Source: Gentiana macrophylla
Lineage: Eukaryota; Streptophyta; Magnoliopsida; Gentianales; Gentianaceae
Assembly: GCA_026214975.1 (NCBI GenBank)
Contig: CM047809.1
Span: forward strand, 26,735,375 to 26,799,374
Reading direction: 5' to 3'
DNA: 64,000 nucleotides
The translations under genes and the position numbers were made by a program. Shown here piece after piece: positions 32,430 through 44,500 of this stretch. A model generated the notes under the pieces. The model was not told the DNA's origin and did not search any database. It saw only the letters and a list, made by a program, of their open reading frames with translations. The first letter of the stretch is position 1. Each line of letters opens with the position of its first letter.

Positions 32430-34030
32430 TTGAGATTAAAAAAACAAGTAAACATTGCTTCTAGTTGTCTTCTAGTCCTCACACCTTGCTGAATATTTCC
32501 AATAACTTGCTCAGCAGGGTGATCCCTTAACCATTGTGGATTTTGGTTAGTTTGATTTTCAGGAGCATCATCTTCAGTAGGTTCTGTTGTTGCTTCAGCA
32601 AGGGGTTCAACAGATCCTTGAACAACCTCAGTTGTTGAATCAGTAGTGTTACCAGCAGGGGCAGAGTCAGAAATCTTTAAATCATTTATCCTTTCCAAAA
32701 CATTAACACATTCTGGATCAATGACTTGTTGATTCTCAGCAGGTTCTGAAGCTTCATCTTCCATTCCAGTGAACTTAGGTTCATCAAATACAACATGTAT
32801 TGTTTCTTCATGTTTCATTGTTCTTTTATTCAGTATCCTGAATGCCTTGCTGATAGAAGAATATCCCAAAAAGATTCCTTCATCTGATTTTTGGTTGGAA
32901 AGTCTTCAGTTGCTCCTTATGATTTAATATAAAACATTTGCTTCCAAATGGATGGAAATATGATATATTAGGCTTCCTTCCATTCGAAATCTCATAAGGT
33001 GTCTTCAGCATCTTCTTGTTCACTGAGGTCCTATTTTGGGTATAGCATGCTGTATTGACTGCTTCAGCCCAATATCTTTCAGGTAATAGAACTTCACAAA
33101 TCATGGTCCTTCCTGCTTCTTTCAAAGTCCTGTTTCTTCTCTCAGCAACCCTATTTCGCTGAGGTGTACCAAAGAAGCAATGACCTGATGCAAAGACACC
33201 ATTCTCGCTTCACAAGATTCTCTTATAACTTTATTGAGAAATTCAATACCCTTGTCTGATCTGATTTTCACTACTGTCAAACTTTTCTCATTTTTAAATC
33301 TCTACAAAAGTTCAGGCATCTTTTGAAGTGTTTCACTTTTTCTTGTTCATGAATACTACCCAAGTGTATCTTGAATAATCATCCACAAATACTAGAGGGT
33401 ACTTCTTTCCTGTCACACTTGTTGGTGTTACTGGTCCAAATAGATCAATGTGCATCAGCTCCAAAACTCTTTTTGTTGGTTGCTTAGTCTTTGACTTGAA
33501 GCTTGATTTTGTTTGTTTACCTTGTTGACAAGCATCACATATAGCATCCTTTTTGAATGTGATCTCAGGTAAACCAATCACTAGTTTCTTCTTCACCAAC
33601 TGATTGATATCATCAAAATTTAGATGATTCAACTTCTTATGCCATAACCAATTAAGTTCTGACTTGGTATGCACAATCAGGCATGTTTCTGGAACAACAG
33701 TAGACCATTCCACAACATACATGTTTTGTTGTCTTTTTCCAGCCAGCACAACTTGATCACCTCTTTCACTAATGACAATACATGTGCCTTTGTCAAAAGT
33801 GACATTGTAACCTATGTCACAAAACTGTCCAGTGCTCAGTAGGTTGTAGTCTAGTCCTTCCACAAATGCAACATTCTTGATAGTTAATCCATTTCTCACA
33901 AGTGTGCCATATCCTCTTGTGTATCCTGGGGTGTTCTTGTTGCCAAAATTCACTCTTGGACCATCCTTTGCCACATAGTTTGTCAAACAGTGCTTATTCT
34001 TTTTCATATGTCTGGAACATCCACTGTCAA
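32381..34030 (-). pseudogene. Sirevirus-like protease end and integrase, frameshifted
   Basis: Reading leftwards from about 34030, a YFDSGCSRHM protease motif (in-frame stop just upstream) leads into the frame 34007-33333. It holds LDYNLLSTGQFCDIGYNVTF, the zinc-binding pre-integrase HKKLNHLNFDDINQ...CDACQQGKQTKSSF, and the integrase start MHIDLFGPVTP...FVDDYSRYTWVVF. Past frameshifts IRSDKGIEF (about 33255) and AERRNRTLKEAGRTMI (about 33120) give the other catalytic D and E. Frame 33125-32880 covers YWAEAVNTACYTQNR and HPFGSKCF. The frame 32869-32381 is the Glu/Thr-rich linker to reverse transcriptase. The catalytic D, D and E residues survive although the frame does not. Confidence 0.88.
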
Positions 34031-35421
34031 AGTACTAGACACCCTACAAAACAAAGTTAATGTATTTTAGGTACCCAAAACTGTTTGGGTCCATAGTGGT
34101 CAGTGGTAAGCATGACCCTTGGCAAAGTTCCATAAGGTCTTCTTTGAAAAGTGTTATACTTTTGTTCATACATGTATTCTACACATCCATAAGGTCTAAC
34201 ATTTGGTTGTGTAGAACTCACATATGCTTTCCGGCCTTTTGGTATGTAATGTTGTTTGGAGTGATTTCTATTGTTAGAGGCACTAGTATAACCCTAGGTT
34301 TGCTGTCTGTTAGGAACAGCCCTGTAATATGGAGTCTACTGAGGTCCTTGCTGAGGTCTTGTATAAGTCCTCTGCTGAGTCCTCTACTGAGGTTTTACCC
34401 AAGCAAAATGGTTATATCTATTGTTTCTAGTAGTAGGTGCAGGAATATTCCAATCATCATCAGTAGGGAATAATCTACCTTTCCCCCCTGCGATAAGTAT
34501 CCCTAGAATGATTGACATTCTTAGGTTTAGGATTCTTATCCTTGGAATATTTCTGATTTTTGCCCTTTTGTGATCCAACAGACTTGGTAGCAGGTCTGCT
34601 ATCAGTAGGTCTAGAAGGTGCAGCAGTCCTTCTTTTGGATTTATTCCTTTTATTAGGTACTGATGTCCTTTTTGACTTCTAATTTTGCCTCTTTGAAGTG
34701 TTCTCAGTAGGCTTCACTGCCTCAGCAACCTTTTTGGGAGTTGGATCTTGTGCAGGTACAAACTTAGGACCAATTCTGGTACTAGGTTCAGTAACCTTGC
34801 TGGATCCACTCTTATTGGATTGTTGAGTTCTAAATCCAAGGCCTGTTCTATCACCATAAGGCTTTCCAGATTTGAATGCAGTAGTGGAACTAGATTGTTC
34901 AGCAGATTCAGTAGCTACTGAATGTACAGCAGGCTTATGCTGATTCTGTCCAACCTCTTTTCTTTTCCCTTGAGAATTCTTGATTCAGCTTTTAACCTTT
35001 CAACTTCTATTTGAAGAGCTTCTTTTTCAGCCTTCACAATCTCATAACCAGATTGTATTATCCTCATTTGATTAAGGATGGCATCCAATGTTTCTTCATT
35101 GTCAGAATTTTTAGGATTTGAACCACAAGTTGATTCACAATCACTTTCAGCAGGAGTGTTTATAGATACATAATTTTATACCTCCCCAGTTTCATCCATA
35201 TTTGCCATTAGAGCATAATCATCCATATCAGCAACAAGTGCAGTATCATCAGATTCATTTCCCTTTTCTGATTCAACTTCATATCCTTATTCATCTTCAG
35301 CAATCATAGCTTTCTTGCCAGATCTTCTTTACTGAATTTTGCTCTTCAGTAGGTCTGGGAAATCAGGTCTAAAATGTCCAGGCTTTTTGCAATTGAAGCA
35401 CAGATAATCAGGTTCCTTTTT
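34031..35421 (-). pseudogene. C-terminal gag and linker region with second zinc knuckle
   Basis: The minus strand carries Thr/Pro/Arg/Gln-rich text broken by stops. Near 35400-35355 it reads YLCFNCKKPGHFRPDF, a second CCHC knuckle whose last Cys is Phe. Around 34480-34390 it reads WNIPAPTTRNNRYNHFAWV. The protease motif follows at the left end. Long, Lys- and Gln-rich gag tails are normal in Sireviruses. No catalytic features. Confidence 0.65.
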
Positions 35422-36349
35422 CTATTTTAGTTCATGACAGTCAGGTTTGAAGTGTCCTGGTTTCTTGCATTGAAAGAACAAGTAATCATTGCCTTTCTTG
35501 GATTCATCCTTCTTCTTTTCACTAGATTTCTTTGTGAAATTCCTTGGAGAACCCCTTCCAGTTTTCATCATTCTGATTTTCTTGCTCAGTAGGGCAATTT
35601 GCTCTTGCATCTCATCCAGTAGGTCATCTTGAGCTCCTGATGTTTCTTCTTGGTGTGTAGTAGCCAATGCAGTGGTCTTTGGTTCTTCTTTTTCAGTCTC
35701 AGGTACAAGTTTCTTGCTGAATTCATAAGCCTTGAGATCTAAAACTAATTTGAAGGTGTCCTCTTCATGTAGATTTCTCATTTCTTCTATGGCAGTCATC
35801 TTCATTTCCCAAACTTCTTTTGCAGGTAATGCTTCTAAGATTTTAGAGTTAATTTCTTCTTTTGAGTAGTTTACACTCAGTAGGGTGAGTTCATCCATGA
35901 TGGCATTGAATCTTGATTCCATTAGTTCAATGGTTTCATTTGGTTTCATTTTGAAATCTTGGAACTTCTTCTTTGCCACACTGATTTTGTTCTTCTTGAT
36001 TGCATTCACAAATTAATTGGAACTTATCCCAAAGTTCCTTTGCAGTCTTGCAATCTTTCACTTTCATGTACATATTGCTATCCAAGATTCTGTATATGAT
36101 ATCAATAGCAATATTGTTGAGGTTTGCTCTTTTTCTATCTTCAGCATTCCATTCTCTTTTTGGTTTTAGAATGTACTGAGTTTCAGTTCCCACTGTTACT
36201 GACTTGGTGATCTCCAGTGGTCCATCTGTCAACACATCCATCATCCCATTATGTGTTGCAGCTAGAAAGGCCTGCATACGACGTTTATATTCATCAAAAC
36301 GATCTAAAGAACACATCAACATAGTTTTAGCATACTGGTTGTTATCCAT
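35422..36349 (-). pseudogene. Sirevirus-like gag with first zinc knuckle, one frameshift
   Basis: The start ATG at 36349 gives MDNNQYAKTMLMCSLDRFDE, then YKRRMQAFLAATHNGMMDVL, KREWNAEDRKRANLNNIAID and CKTAKELWDKFQL, typical copia gag (UBN2-like). A frameshift near 35990 separates this from the next frame (36009-35422) with KKFQDFKMKPNETIELMESR and LEALPAKEVWEMK, a Lys/Glu-rich tail, and a knuckle FFQCKKPGHFKPDCHE. In that knuckle the first Cys is Phe (FFQC instead of C..C). Gag forms the particle core. The ATG at 36349 lies about 70 bp from the primer binding site, which supports it as the start. Confidence 0.85.
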
Positions 36350-36420
36350 GATGCAAAGCTTTGAAAATCAGAAACTTTTCTCAAACACAACAAGTAGGAT
36401 TACTTCAGAACAGAAGCACT

Positions 36421-36432
36421 GCTCCGATACCA
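36421..36432 (-). other. Primer binding site, Sirevirus-like element
   Basis: On the minus strand TGGTATCGGAGC follows the LTR end by two bases. It matches the complement of initiator methionine tRNA with one change from TGGTATCAGAGC. Confidence 0.88.
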
Positions 36433-36434
36433 AT

Positions 36435-38091
36435 TGTTTGTCCCTTAAAAAGGCTTTGGTTAAGTTTAGAGGGGGAGGGGGTGAATAAACTTAACACTTA
36501 AAACTTTTGGAGTTAACAAACTCACCAGGCTCGATAGCTCTCTTGATTGCTCATGAGTCTCTTGATCGTTGATTTTATTGAATTTGTTGCAGTGGAATAT
36601 ATTCAAGTTGAGCCTTATTACTTGTTGTTAAACTATGATACCAAGTATTAGATACTCAGTAGTGTGAGTGTGTGATTCAGTTGCTAGTTTCAGTAGGTTG
36701 ATGTGCTTAATATACTAAATGCAGAAAGTAAATGCAGAAATCAAGTAGGCAATTTTTATAGTGGTTCCAGGTGGTGTAATCCTGTCAGTCCACTCTTCTC
36801 TTATGATGTTGGAGGTAATTCACTAGAGATCTTTGAGGTTGCAGTTACAAAAATCCCTAAGTTGTCTGTCCTTCACCAATAACTATGGCTTCACAAACTG
36901 AACACTTGGAACAGGTAGGTTTGATGCTCCAAAGTCTTCCACTGGTCCTTGAAGGGTAGAATTGCCTCTTCACCAGCTCAACCACAAACAACAGTTCTTG
37001 ACACCTAAGTGCTTCTCTGTCTTCCGCAGGTTTCTTGTAAAAGAAAGTTTGAATCAAGTAAGTGATTCAGCTTTCAGCAGCTTGATCTGGATGATGATCA
37101 GCAACTTGATGTCTTCAAGTGAGTGAACTTGATGTAGCTTGATAGCAGGTTACACTTGAAGAATCTTCTAAATTAGTAGCTTTAAGTTCAATAACGACGG
37201 CAGGGTGATTTCTTGATGAGAATCTGATAGCTCAAGATTGATTGTTGTTTTTCTTCAAAATTCATCCTTCGTTTCTGTATCAGGGGTCTTCTATTTATAG
37301 GTGAGAATCCTTGTGACTTATATTTGAAATTCAAAACATAGCCATTTCAGATTTGTCCCCATCTTGACTTGCTTTCTGTCGTCAGACATAGTAATCGACA
37401 ATCGCTGATTTACTTTTTGACGCTTTTCGATTGCCTACCTTTGACTCGTATCCATTGGCTAAAGCTCTGAATCTTTCCAACGTCTCTTTAATCTTAACCA
37501 TTAATTTGTTGACAAAATCAAAATTTGTTATATGTCCTTATCCTTGTAATCTTCCAATGTAACATTTAGTTAAATCGAAATATGTATTCAGCAGGTTCCA
37601 GTGTATGTAAGTCTGCTGAAATACTTGTCAGTCAGCTGTCTGAAGTTTGCTATGTTCATAAAACACTTCAGCTGACTATCTTTTATCTAACTTATGATTG
37701 TGAAGTTAGATTACACCATTTTGAACATAACTAAGTTCCAATCACCACTAAACTTGTGGAACTTAGACCTTGAACATAAGGTATATGTAATCAGTTTAGG
37801 TCATCACAGACTTCCCTAAATTCTGATTCCATATCCTTGACTTTAAATACTAAGTTTGATCCCTTAGCCTTCAATAACTGAGTTTGAGCCCTCAGCCTTC
37901 AGTCCTCAGCAGGTTCCTAAACTAGTCTACTTACTTAGGTACCTTACTGACCTTTTACAATGCTTGTTTGATCAAACCTATACAAGGATCAAACTCTAAT
38001 AAGCCTATACATATGATTTAGACAACTTTTTGCCTTTTCTCTATAACAGCTAGTCTGACACTCATCACTAAAACTTAAAATATGTCCAACA
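36435..38091 (-). repeat. 5' LTR of the Sirevirus-like element
   Basis: In element sense the LTR starts TGTTGGACATATTTTAAG (38091) and ends GGGACAAACA (36435), 1657 bp with TG...CA ends. It is shared in part by 11313-12017 and, more distantly, by the split LTR at 45858-61481. Confidence 0.9.
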
Positions 38092-38485
38092 GTTTGATTG
38101 ATTTAAGCAAGCCAAATTAAAGAACCAAAACAAAAATCATTTTTTAACCAAAACAAGAAAATTTATGTGTAGACAACGAAGGAAGCTAGATTGGTTCATA
38201 TAGTACAAAGTCAAACAAACTCAAAAGTTGCTCCGGTAAGTATATATCCTAAACATGTTGCATAAGATGGACGTGACTTTATTCCCTCCTCTTTCTCCCT
38301 CAACAAGAGCAAAAGATCGAGCAAGATAAAGGTATGGTGCTGATTGCTCTACTTTCCAGCAAGCTAAAAAATCACATCAACAAGATCAAATGCTATATAA
38401 ATAACTTATACATCGAAATAGAAAATGTGTATCAACCTGCCCCAAACATGCTCTGTAGGATGAATCATTGATAATTATCAGGTGA
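38092..38485. other. Short spacer between two retrotransposons
   Basis: About 390 bp of AT-rich sequence with no recognisable gene or repeat. Confidence 0.4.
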
Positions 38486-40741
38486 TATAACGCTCCGTTC
38501 CCGGATACTGAGTCCTTATCCGGAAAGGAACGTTCGACACGTATAGAATCAAATAAATTTAATATTATATTTCAGCCTCTACGTCGTTGTATCAAATAAA
38601 AGCAAACAGAAACCGAAAAGACTCAGGCACACCCATAAATGCTCACTAAGAATAGATCACAAACTAAACTAAAGATAGAAAGGTTTCTTACAACAACGAA
38701 ACAAAGCTTACAACATACGATGACTTAAAGAAAGATACAACAAACTCGTCTTACAAACTAGAAATAAAAGATACAACATGTTCTTGGAAATTAAAGACAA
38801 CATAGTCTATTTCATGAACAAATAAAGGAAACTGAAACGTCAACGAAGCATCAACATCATCATCACATATTATCCTCACACTCCTCATCGAGCTCAAGAT
38901 CAACATGTTCGTCTTCTCACCCCACAATGCAAACAAAACTAACATGCAAAGGAGGTAAGTACATAGGTACTTAGCAAGAGTAAGAAGCTAATGTATAATT
39001 AAAGTTTTACAACGAAAATGTTCAAATTATTAATTATTAAGTTATCTTTATGTGACCGACACAACTCTAAGGTTCACTTCATGCTCATCAACATGTCGTG
39101 AGTATTGGTTTCTAGCTTAGCTTATCTTTGTTACATCCGCACTCAATGGCACTACGCATGGTGTATATCCACCACGAGATATAACTTTGCAACATATCAG
39201 TGGATCACACCGATAGCCGCAGGATGAACCCAATACTGTACACATTCCGTGAAGTCCCTTTATTCCGAGTGCCCCTTCGATGCTAGTAGAGTTGTTCATT
39301 CACGAAGTCCCTCTACTCCCGGTGCCTTTCAAAGGCCAGCATAGTTATTCGCTTTGTCTGACCACCCACACATCACGATATGACCTCGTGCCTAACAGAT
39401 AATGACATGATGTTCAGTCTCTTAACTACACGGTTACGTTTGTTATTAATTGTTAACTAGCCACCAAAGTGTTTTCAAGGAAAACTCCATCACATCTACT
39501 ACTCTCTTTTTTAGACCACTAGACACAGACAAGGCCTAGCACATACACATACATTGATGGATACTAACCCATCAAAGCACCGGCCAATCATACTCTTCCC
39601 ACGGTCCAGAACTCAAATCTTAGGAAGAATCCATTCGGTGCCGGAACTAAACGCATCAGTAGCTTAATCGTGGCTTGTTCATGTTAATTTTTAGTTATTA
39701 TATCAAGAAACAACATTTAAAACAGGACTCGGGACCTAAAACACAACATTTCACAAAAACAGGGCCCAATGCGCGCACATTCAGCTCAATGCGCACGCAT
39801 TGAGCATTCAGGATCAACAATGCTCATGAATGTTCGTGAATGCAAGCGCACAACTGCACCAGTGCCTGTTTTCCAACTTTGTGGTCTCATAATGCGCGCA
39901 CATTCAGGTAGAAACGAACCTAAAACATGCTTTTATGTACTTTACGATCTCCGGTCCTTTCCCAACATGATCAACATCAAAATACACAACAAAATAGCAG
40001 CAAAACATGTTCTAATCATACTATAGCATAACATAGCATAGCAATAACACATAAATATGAATTCTTACTACAATTCAACACTTAAACTCAACCTTAGCAT
40101 TGTAAAACCGTAATTACTCATTATAAAGAGCCTCTTACCTGATCAAAGCAAAACCACAGCCAAAACTTGAAGGAAATCTATAGCACTTCCTCAAGCCTCA
40201 ACCCAAAACATATATTCATCAACAATTAAACTATTATTTATTGTTATCAAGGTTTCTAGGCAAACAACTACGAATTCAGGAGATTTAGATTAACAGAACT
40301 TGATGACCTCAAACTAAGGCAGAACTAACCTTTCTCAAAACACCATATTTCTTGTATCAACATGATCCTCTTCTCCTGTTGATTTTGTTTCTGCAGTTAA
40401 TTCTGAAAATCGTTGAGTCTTTTGTGAGAATTTTAGAGATGTATCTTTTGCTCTCAAAACACCAAGTTCGAACTCTCTATTGTCTTTTCAACTTCAACGA
40501 CAATTCCCTGGATGACGGGAGGTTTTACTTTGTAGAAATAACTTGCAAGTGGTTATTAGCTAATTAATCCTATTAATTCCAAAAATTCAATTCCATTTAA
40601 TTCTTTTTCTCCAAAATAAACTCCCATCAATTATTATTTCAATTTTCTTTTATACTATATTTCCATGATTATTAAATATAATATTCTGTATTTCGTAAAA
40701 AAAACACGTCTGCCCTTTTTTTGAAAAGTTGGGATATTACA
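38486..40741 (-). repeat. 3' LTR of the short gypsy element
   Basis: 2256 bp, nearly the same length as the 5' LTR without its insertion and alike along its whole length. It contains a cluster of AATGCGCGCACATTC-like units at about 39768-39910. Confidence 0.88.
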
Positions 40742-41507
40742 TTCCTCATCCCTTAAGAGGAGCTTCGTACTCGAAACTTGAATATGCTCAAACTGTAAAC
40801 CTTCCTTAGCACTTACTCTTCAACACAAACAAAACTTAAGCTTCATTGTTTCCCAAGGACAACAACTAACCGATTCTAATCTTGTTAACCTTGGAGTTAA
40901 ACACCACTGATTCCCACACTGTTCAAACCTCACAATCTCAACCCTAAACTGATCAAATACATCTTGAACCTCGAAAACCGCACAAATCAATCTTCTACTC
41001 GGTGCATACATCACCGGAAGATACTTCCTTATTTTTATAGTCCAAGTAGACAAAATTCTTGGATAGCCAACCTATACCAAGAATAATAACAAAATCCGTA
41101 GTATCCAAAACTTTAGTTCCATTTTTCAACGATAGATTCCGACTTGACCTCAACTTGTAGAAACGTCCTAATAACCTTGATTACTCTTATCCAAAGGATG
41201 TTATTACGTCCAAGGAATCCTTGAGCCTGTTCTTGTTAAAACTGAGGCGGGGTACCTGATTTTGATGATGTCCCGCTGATCAACAAGTTCCAACTAACCC
41301 ATAACTGCTTGACCGGGTTCTTGAACCAAACCACTCACTTCATACTGAGCCTTAGAACTTCCTAGACCACTGTTACCAAAACCACTAGAACATCTACGGG
41401 CTTCTTCCATTCTGAAAGATGAAGGAAGATCAGAATGTTACTTAAGGATCTAAAGAAGTCTTATCTCAAGGATGAAAGCCAAAATGACTCTTCTCTCTGA
41501 TACCAAC
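40742..41507 (-). pseudogene. Deleted gypsy interior: gag start and protease remnant
   Basis: From the primer site (41506-41493, TTGGTATCAGAGAG) leftwards there is a short frame MEEARRCSSGFGNSG (about 41410). A protease-like stretch DTTDFVIILGIGWLSKNFVY follows (about 41100-41030; compare DVILGMDWLS in gypsy proteases), and then a purine tract AAGGGATGAGGAA before the 3' LTR. Integrase, reverse transcriptase and RNase H are absent. The ends needed for copying (both LTRs, primer site, purine tract) remain, so this form could be moved only by proteins from another copy. Confidence 0.65.
41493..41506 (-). other. Primer binding site of the short gypsy element
   Basis: TTGGTATCAGAGAG lies one base inside the 5' LTR and is close to the initiator methionine tRNA complement. 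Confidence 0.75.
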
Positions 41508-44500
41508 TGTAACGTCCCATTCCCGGATACCGAGTCCTTATCCAGAAAGGAACGTTCGCCGCGTATAGCATTAAATAAATTTATTATTATACGCCAGCCT
41601 CTACATCGTCGTATCAAGAAAAAGCAAACAGAAATCGAAAAGACTCGGGTACACCCATAAATGTTCACTAAGAATAGATCACAAACTAAACTAAAGATAG
41701 AATGGTTTCTTACAACAGCAAAATAAAGCTTACAACAACTGATGACTTAAGAAAGATACAACAAACTCGTATTACAAACTAGAAATAAAAGATACAACAT
41801 GTTCTTGGAAATTAAATACAACATAGTCTATTTCATGAACAAATGAAGGAAATTGAAACATTAATGAAGCATCAACATCATCATCACATAGAATCCTCAA
41901 ACTCCTCATCGAGCTCAAGATCAACATGATTGTCTTCTCACCCCACAATGCGTACAAAACAAACATGCAAAGAAGGTAAGTATGTAGGTACTTATCAAGA
42001 GTAAGAAGCTAATGTATATATAATTAAAGATTTACAATGAAAAGGTTCATATTATTAATTATTAAGTTATCTTTATGTGACTGACACAACTATAGGATTC
42101 ACTTCATTCTCATCAACATGTCGTGACTATTGGTTTCTAGCTTACCTTAACTTTGTTACATCCTCACTCAAGGGCACTACGCATGTTGTATATCCACCAC
42201 AAGATATAACTTTGCAACCTATCAGTGGATTGTTAGGTGTAGTGCCCGAAAGACAATTTGTGTAATTGTTTTTAATAATGAATGATAGAATTTATCTCAC
42301 CTTGTTACTTGCTTTGTGCTTGTAAAGTAATACATCGCCGCAAACCCTAAGTATATCTCAGATGTAACCACTTAACTCGGTGTATGGATTACACGTGAGG
42401 ATTGAGTTAGTGGAGATATGCTTAAATCTGTTAGTCCGTGGTGAACTTAATCGAGTTTAGGTCTCTTGATTAAAACACCAATAATGCGCCTGAACACCTT
42501 AGGGTGTGATAGTCTTATCCGGACTGCCGGTAGAGGGTACCTACGTGGGGCATTTATATATGATGGCATTCATATAGGATCGACCGATTTAATCAGTATT
42601 TCTCGATGTAATTCCGTGAATCGAGGAAACTTATTAAATCATTAGATGATCATATATGGATCAACCTTAATCCTGGGGTGATCACGAGTGGTGCCGCTTG
42701 TCCCGGGTAGTGTTTGATGTGTTACTTACGGTTCACTTAAATATGTGTTCCAAGCCACTTCTCATAGGCACTATCTCCGCATGAGTGAGTAGTTCGATTT
42801 TCACAGACATGGAATCCATTCCTTCCTCGCGGGAAGTAGAGACGATCCCTTTATTTGTTAGCCTTAAGAAAGTGATCGATCCCGGGAGTTCATATTAGAC
42901 TAATTGATCACCGGTCGATATGTGAACTAATTGATCATCGTGGGTTAATGGTAAATAATGATAAGATATTCTCGAGTCGGGTTCACGGAGACTTCCCACT
43001 CGTAATGGACACTCTCTGGAGGGTTAATCCAGTATGTAGTGATTATATCAATGGACGCTTATCTACTCATGGGTTGAGTGTAAGTACATTTCTATAATTG
43101 GTAGAGTTCGGGCCGGGTTTATGGTGGTGTAATCCCGCATTAATAATAAATGTACTTATTCTGCTTTGATGAATAATTAATTATTGAGCTACTCGGGTTA
43201 TAGGTCCATGGTCCCCGATGTGGCTTCGTAATTCGGACTAATAATCTTGTTATTTGGGCCTCAGTGATAATTAATTGGTTGGGCTAATTAATTGATATGC
43301 ATGGATATTATTTAGTTGGGCTAAACAATATAATACACAAAAAAGACATTTTATGTGGGCTTTTAAACCCTAGGGGTGGCGCCATTATGGTCTTAATTAG
43401 CACAAGAATTAATTTCTTGTGTTATGGAAAATAAAAGATATTCTTGTTATGTGATTGGTTGTATGACATGTTATTTGGTTTCCTATTGGTCAATAATGTG
43501 TCACAATTATTCAAAAAGGAAAATATCTTTTTATTTTGTTTAATTAATTATTTATTTAATTAATTAAAACTTGGAGACCAAGGATTTACTCTCCTATAAA
43601 AGGAGAGTTATTCCAAGTGTAAATCACACTAAGAATTTTCGGCCATCATCATTAAAAAGAGAGAAAAAAAAAATTAGTTTTCTCATCTTGGGTTTTAGAA
43701 GAAGAAAAACTACAAGTTTTTCTTGGTGTTGCATATCGAGGAGGTTCGTGTATCAAGAAGGGTGTCCACCAACCGCCGTTTGGAGAACACATCGGAAGAT
43801 CTTGGCTTCTCTTCCTACTATTGGTAACATGATCTTAACCCCCTTGTAGTAGTTTAAGTCCTTTAATTATGTATTGTGATATATAAGTCGTAATCCATCC
43901 GCTGCGCGTAGATCTAACTCGCTTAGATCTAAGAACCTGCATCCTTCATGGATCACACCGATAGCCACGAGATGAACCCGGTAGTGTACATTTTCGGTGA
44001 AGTCCCTTTACTCCGAGTGCCCCTTCGATGCCAGTAGAGTTGTTCATTCACGAAGTCCCTATACTCCCGGTGCCTTTCAAAAGCCAGCATAGTTATTATT
44101 CGCTTTGTCTGACAGCCCACACATCACGATGTGACCTCATGGCTGACCGAGAATGACATGATATTTAGTCTTTTAGCTACACAGATATGTTTGTTATTAA
44201 TTGTTAACTAGCCACCTAAGTGTTTTCAAGGAAAGCTCCCTCACAACTGCTACTCTCTTTTATAGACCACTAGACACGGAACATACACAGACATTGATGG
44301 ATTCTAATCCATCAAAGCACAAGCCAATCATACTCTTCTGATGGTCCCGAACTTCAACTCTTAGGAATAATCATTCGGTGCCGGAACTAAATGCGTTAGA
44401 AGCTTAATCATGTCTTGTTCATGTTCATTTAATGTTATTATATCAAGAAACAACATTTGAAACTGGACTCAGGGATTAAAACAGAACATTTCACAAAAAC

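Larger units (their letters stand above)
29757..38091 (-). mobile_element. Sirevirus-like Ty1/copia element, 3' LTR not found
   Basis: On the minus strand the order is: 5' LTR (38091-36435), primer site TGGTATCGGAGC, gag with zinc knuckles, DSGCSRHM protease, integrase, reverse transcriptase, RNase H, and then a further ORF at 30218-29757. Large LTRs, the DSGCSRHM protease motif and an extra 3' ORF are features of the Sirevirus lineage. The element lacks a recognisable polypurine tract and 3' LTR left of 29757, so the left boundary is uncertain. Frameshifts and stops occur throughout. Confidence 0.88.
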
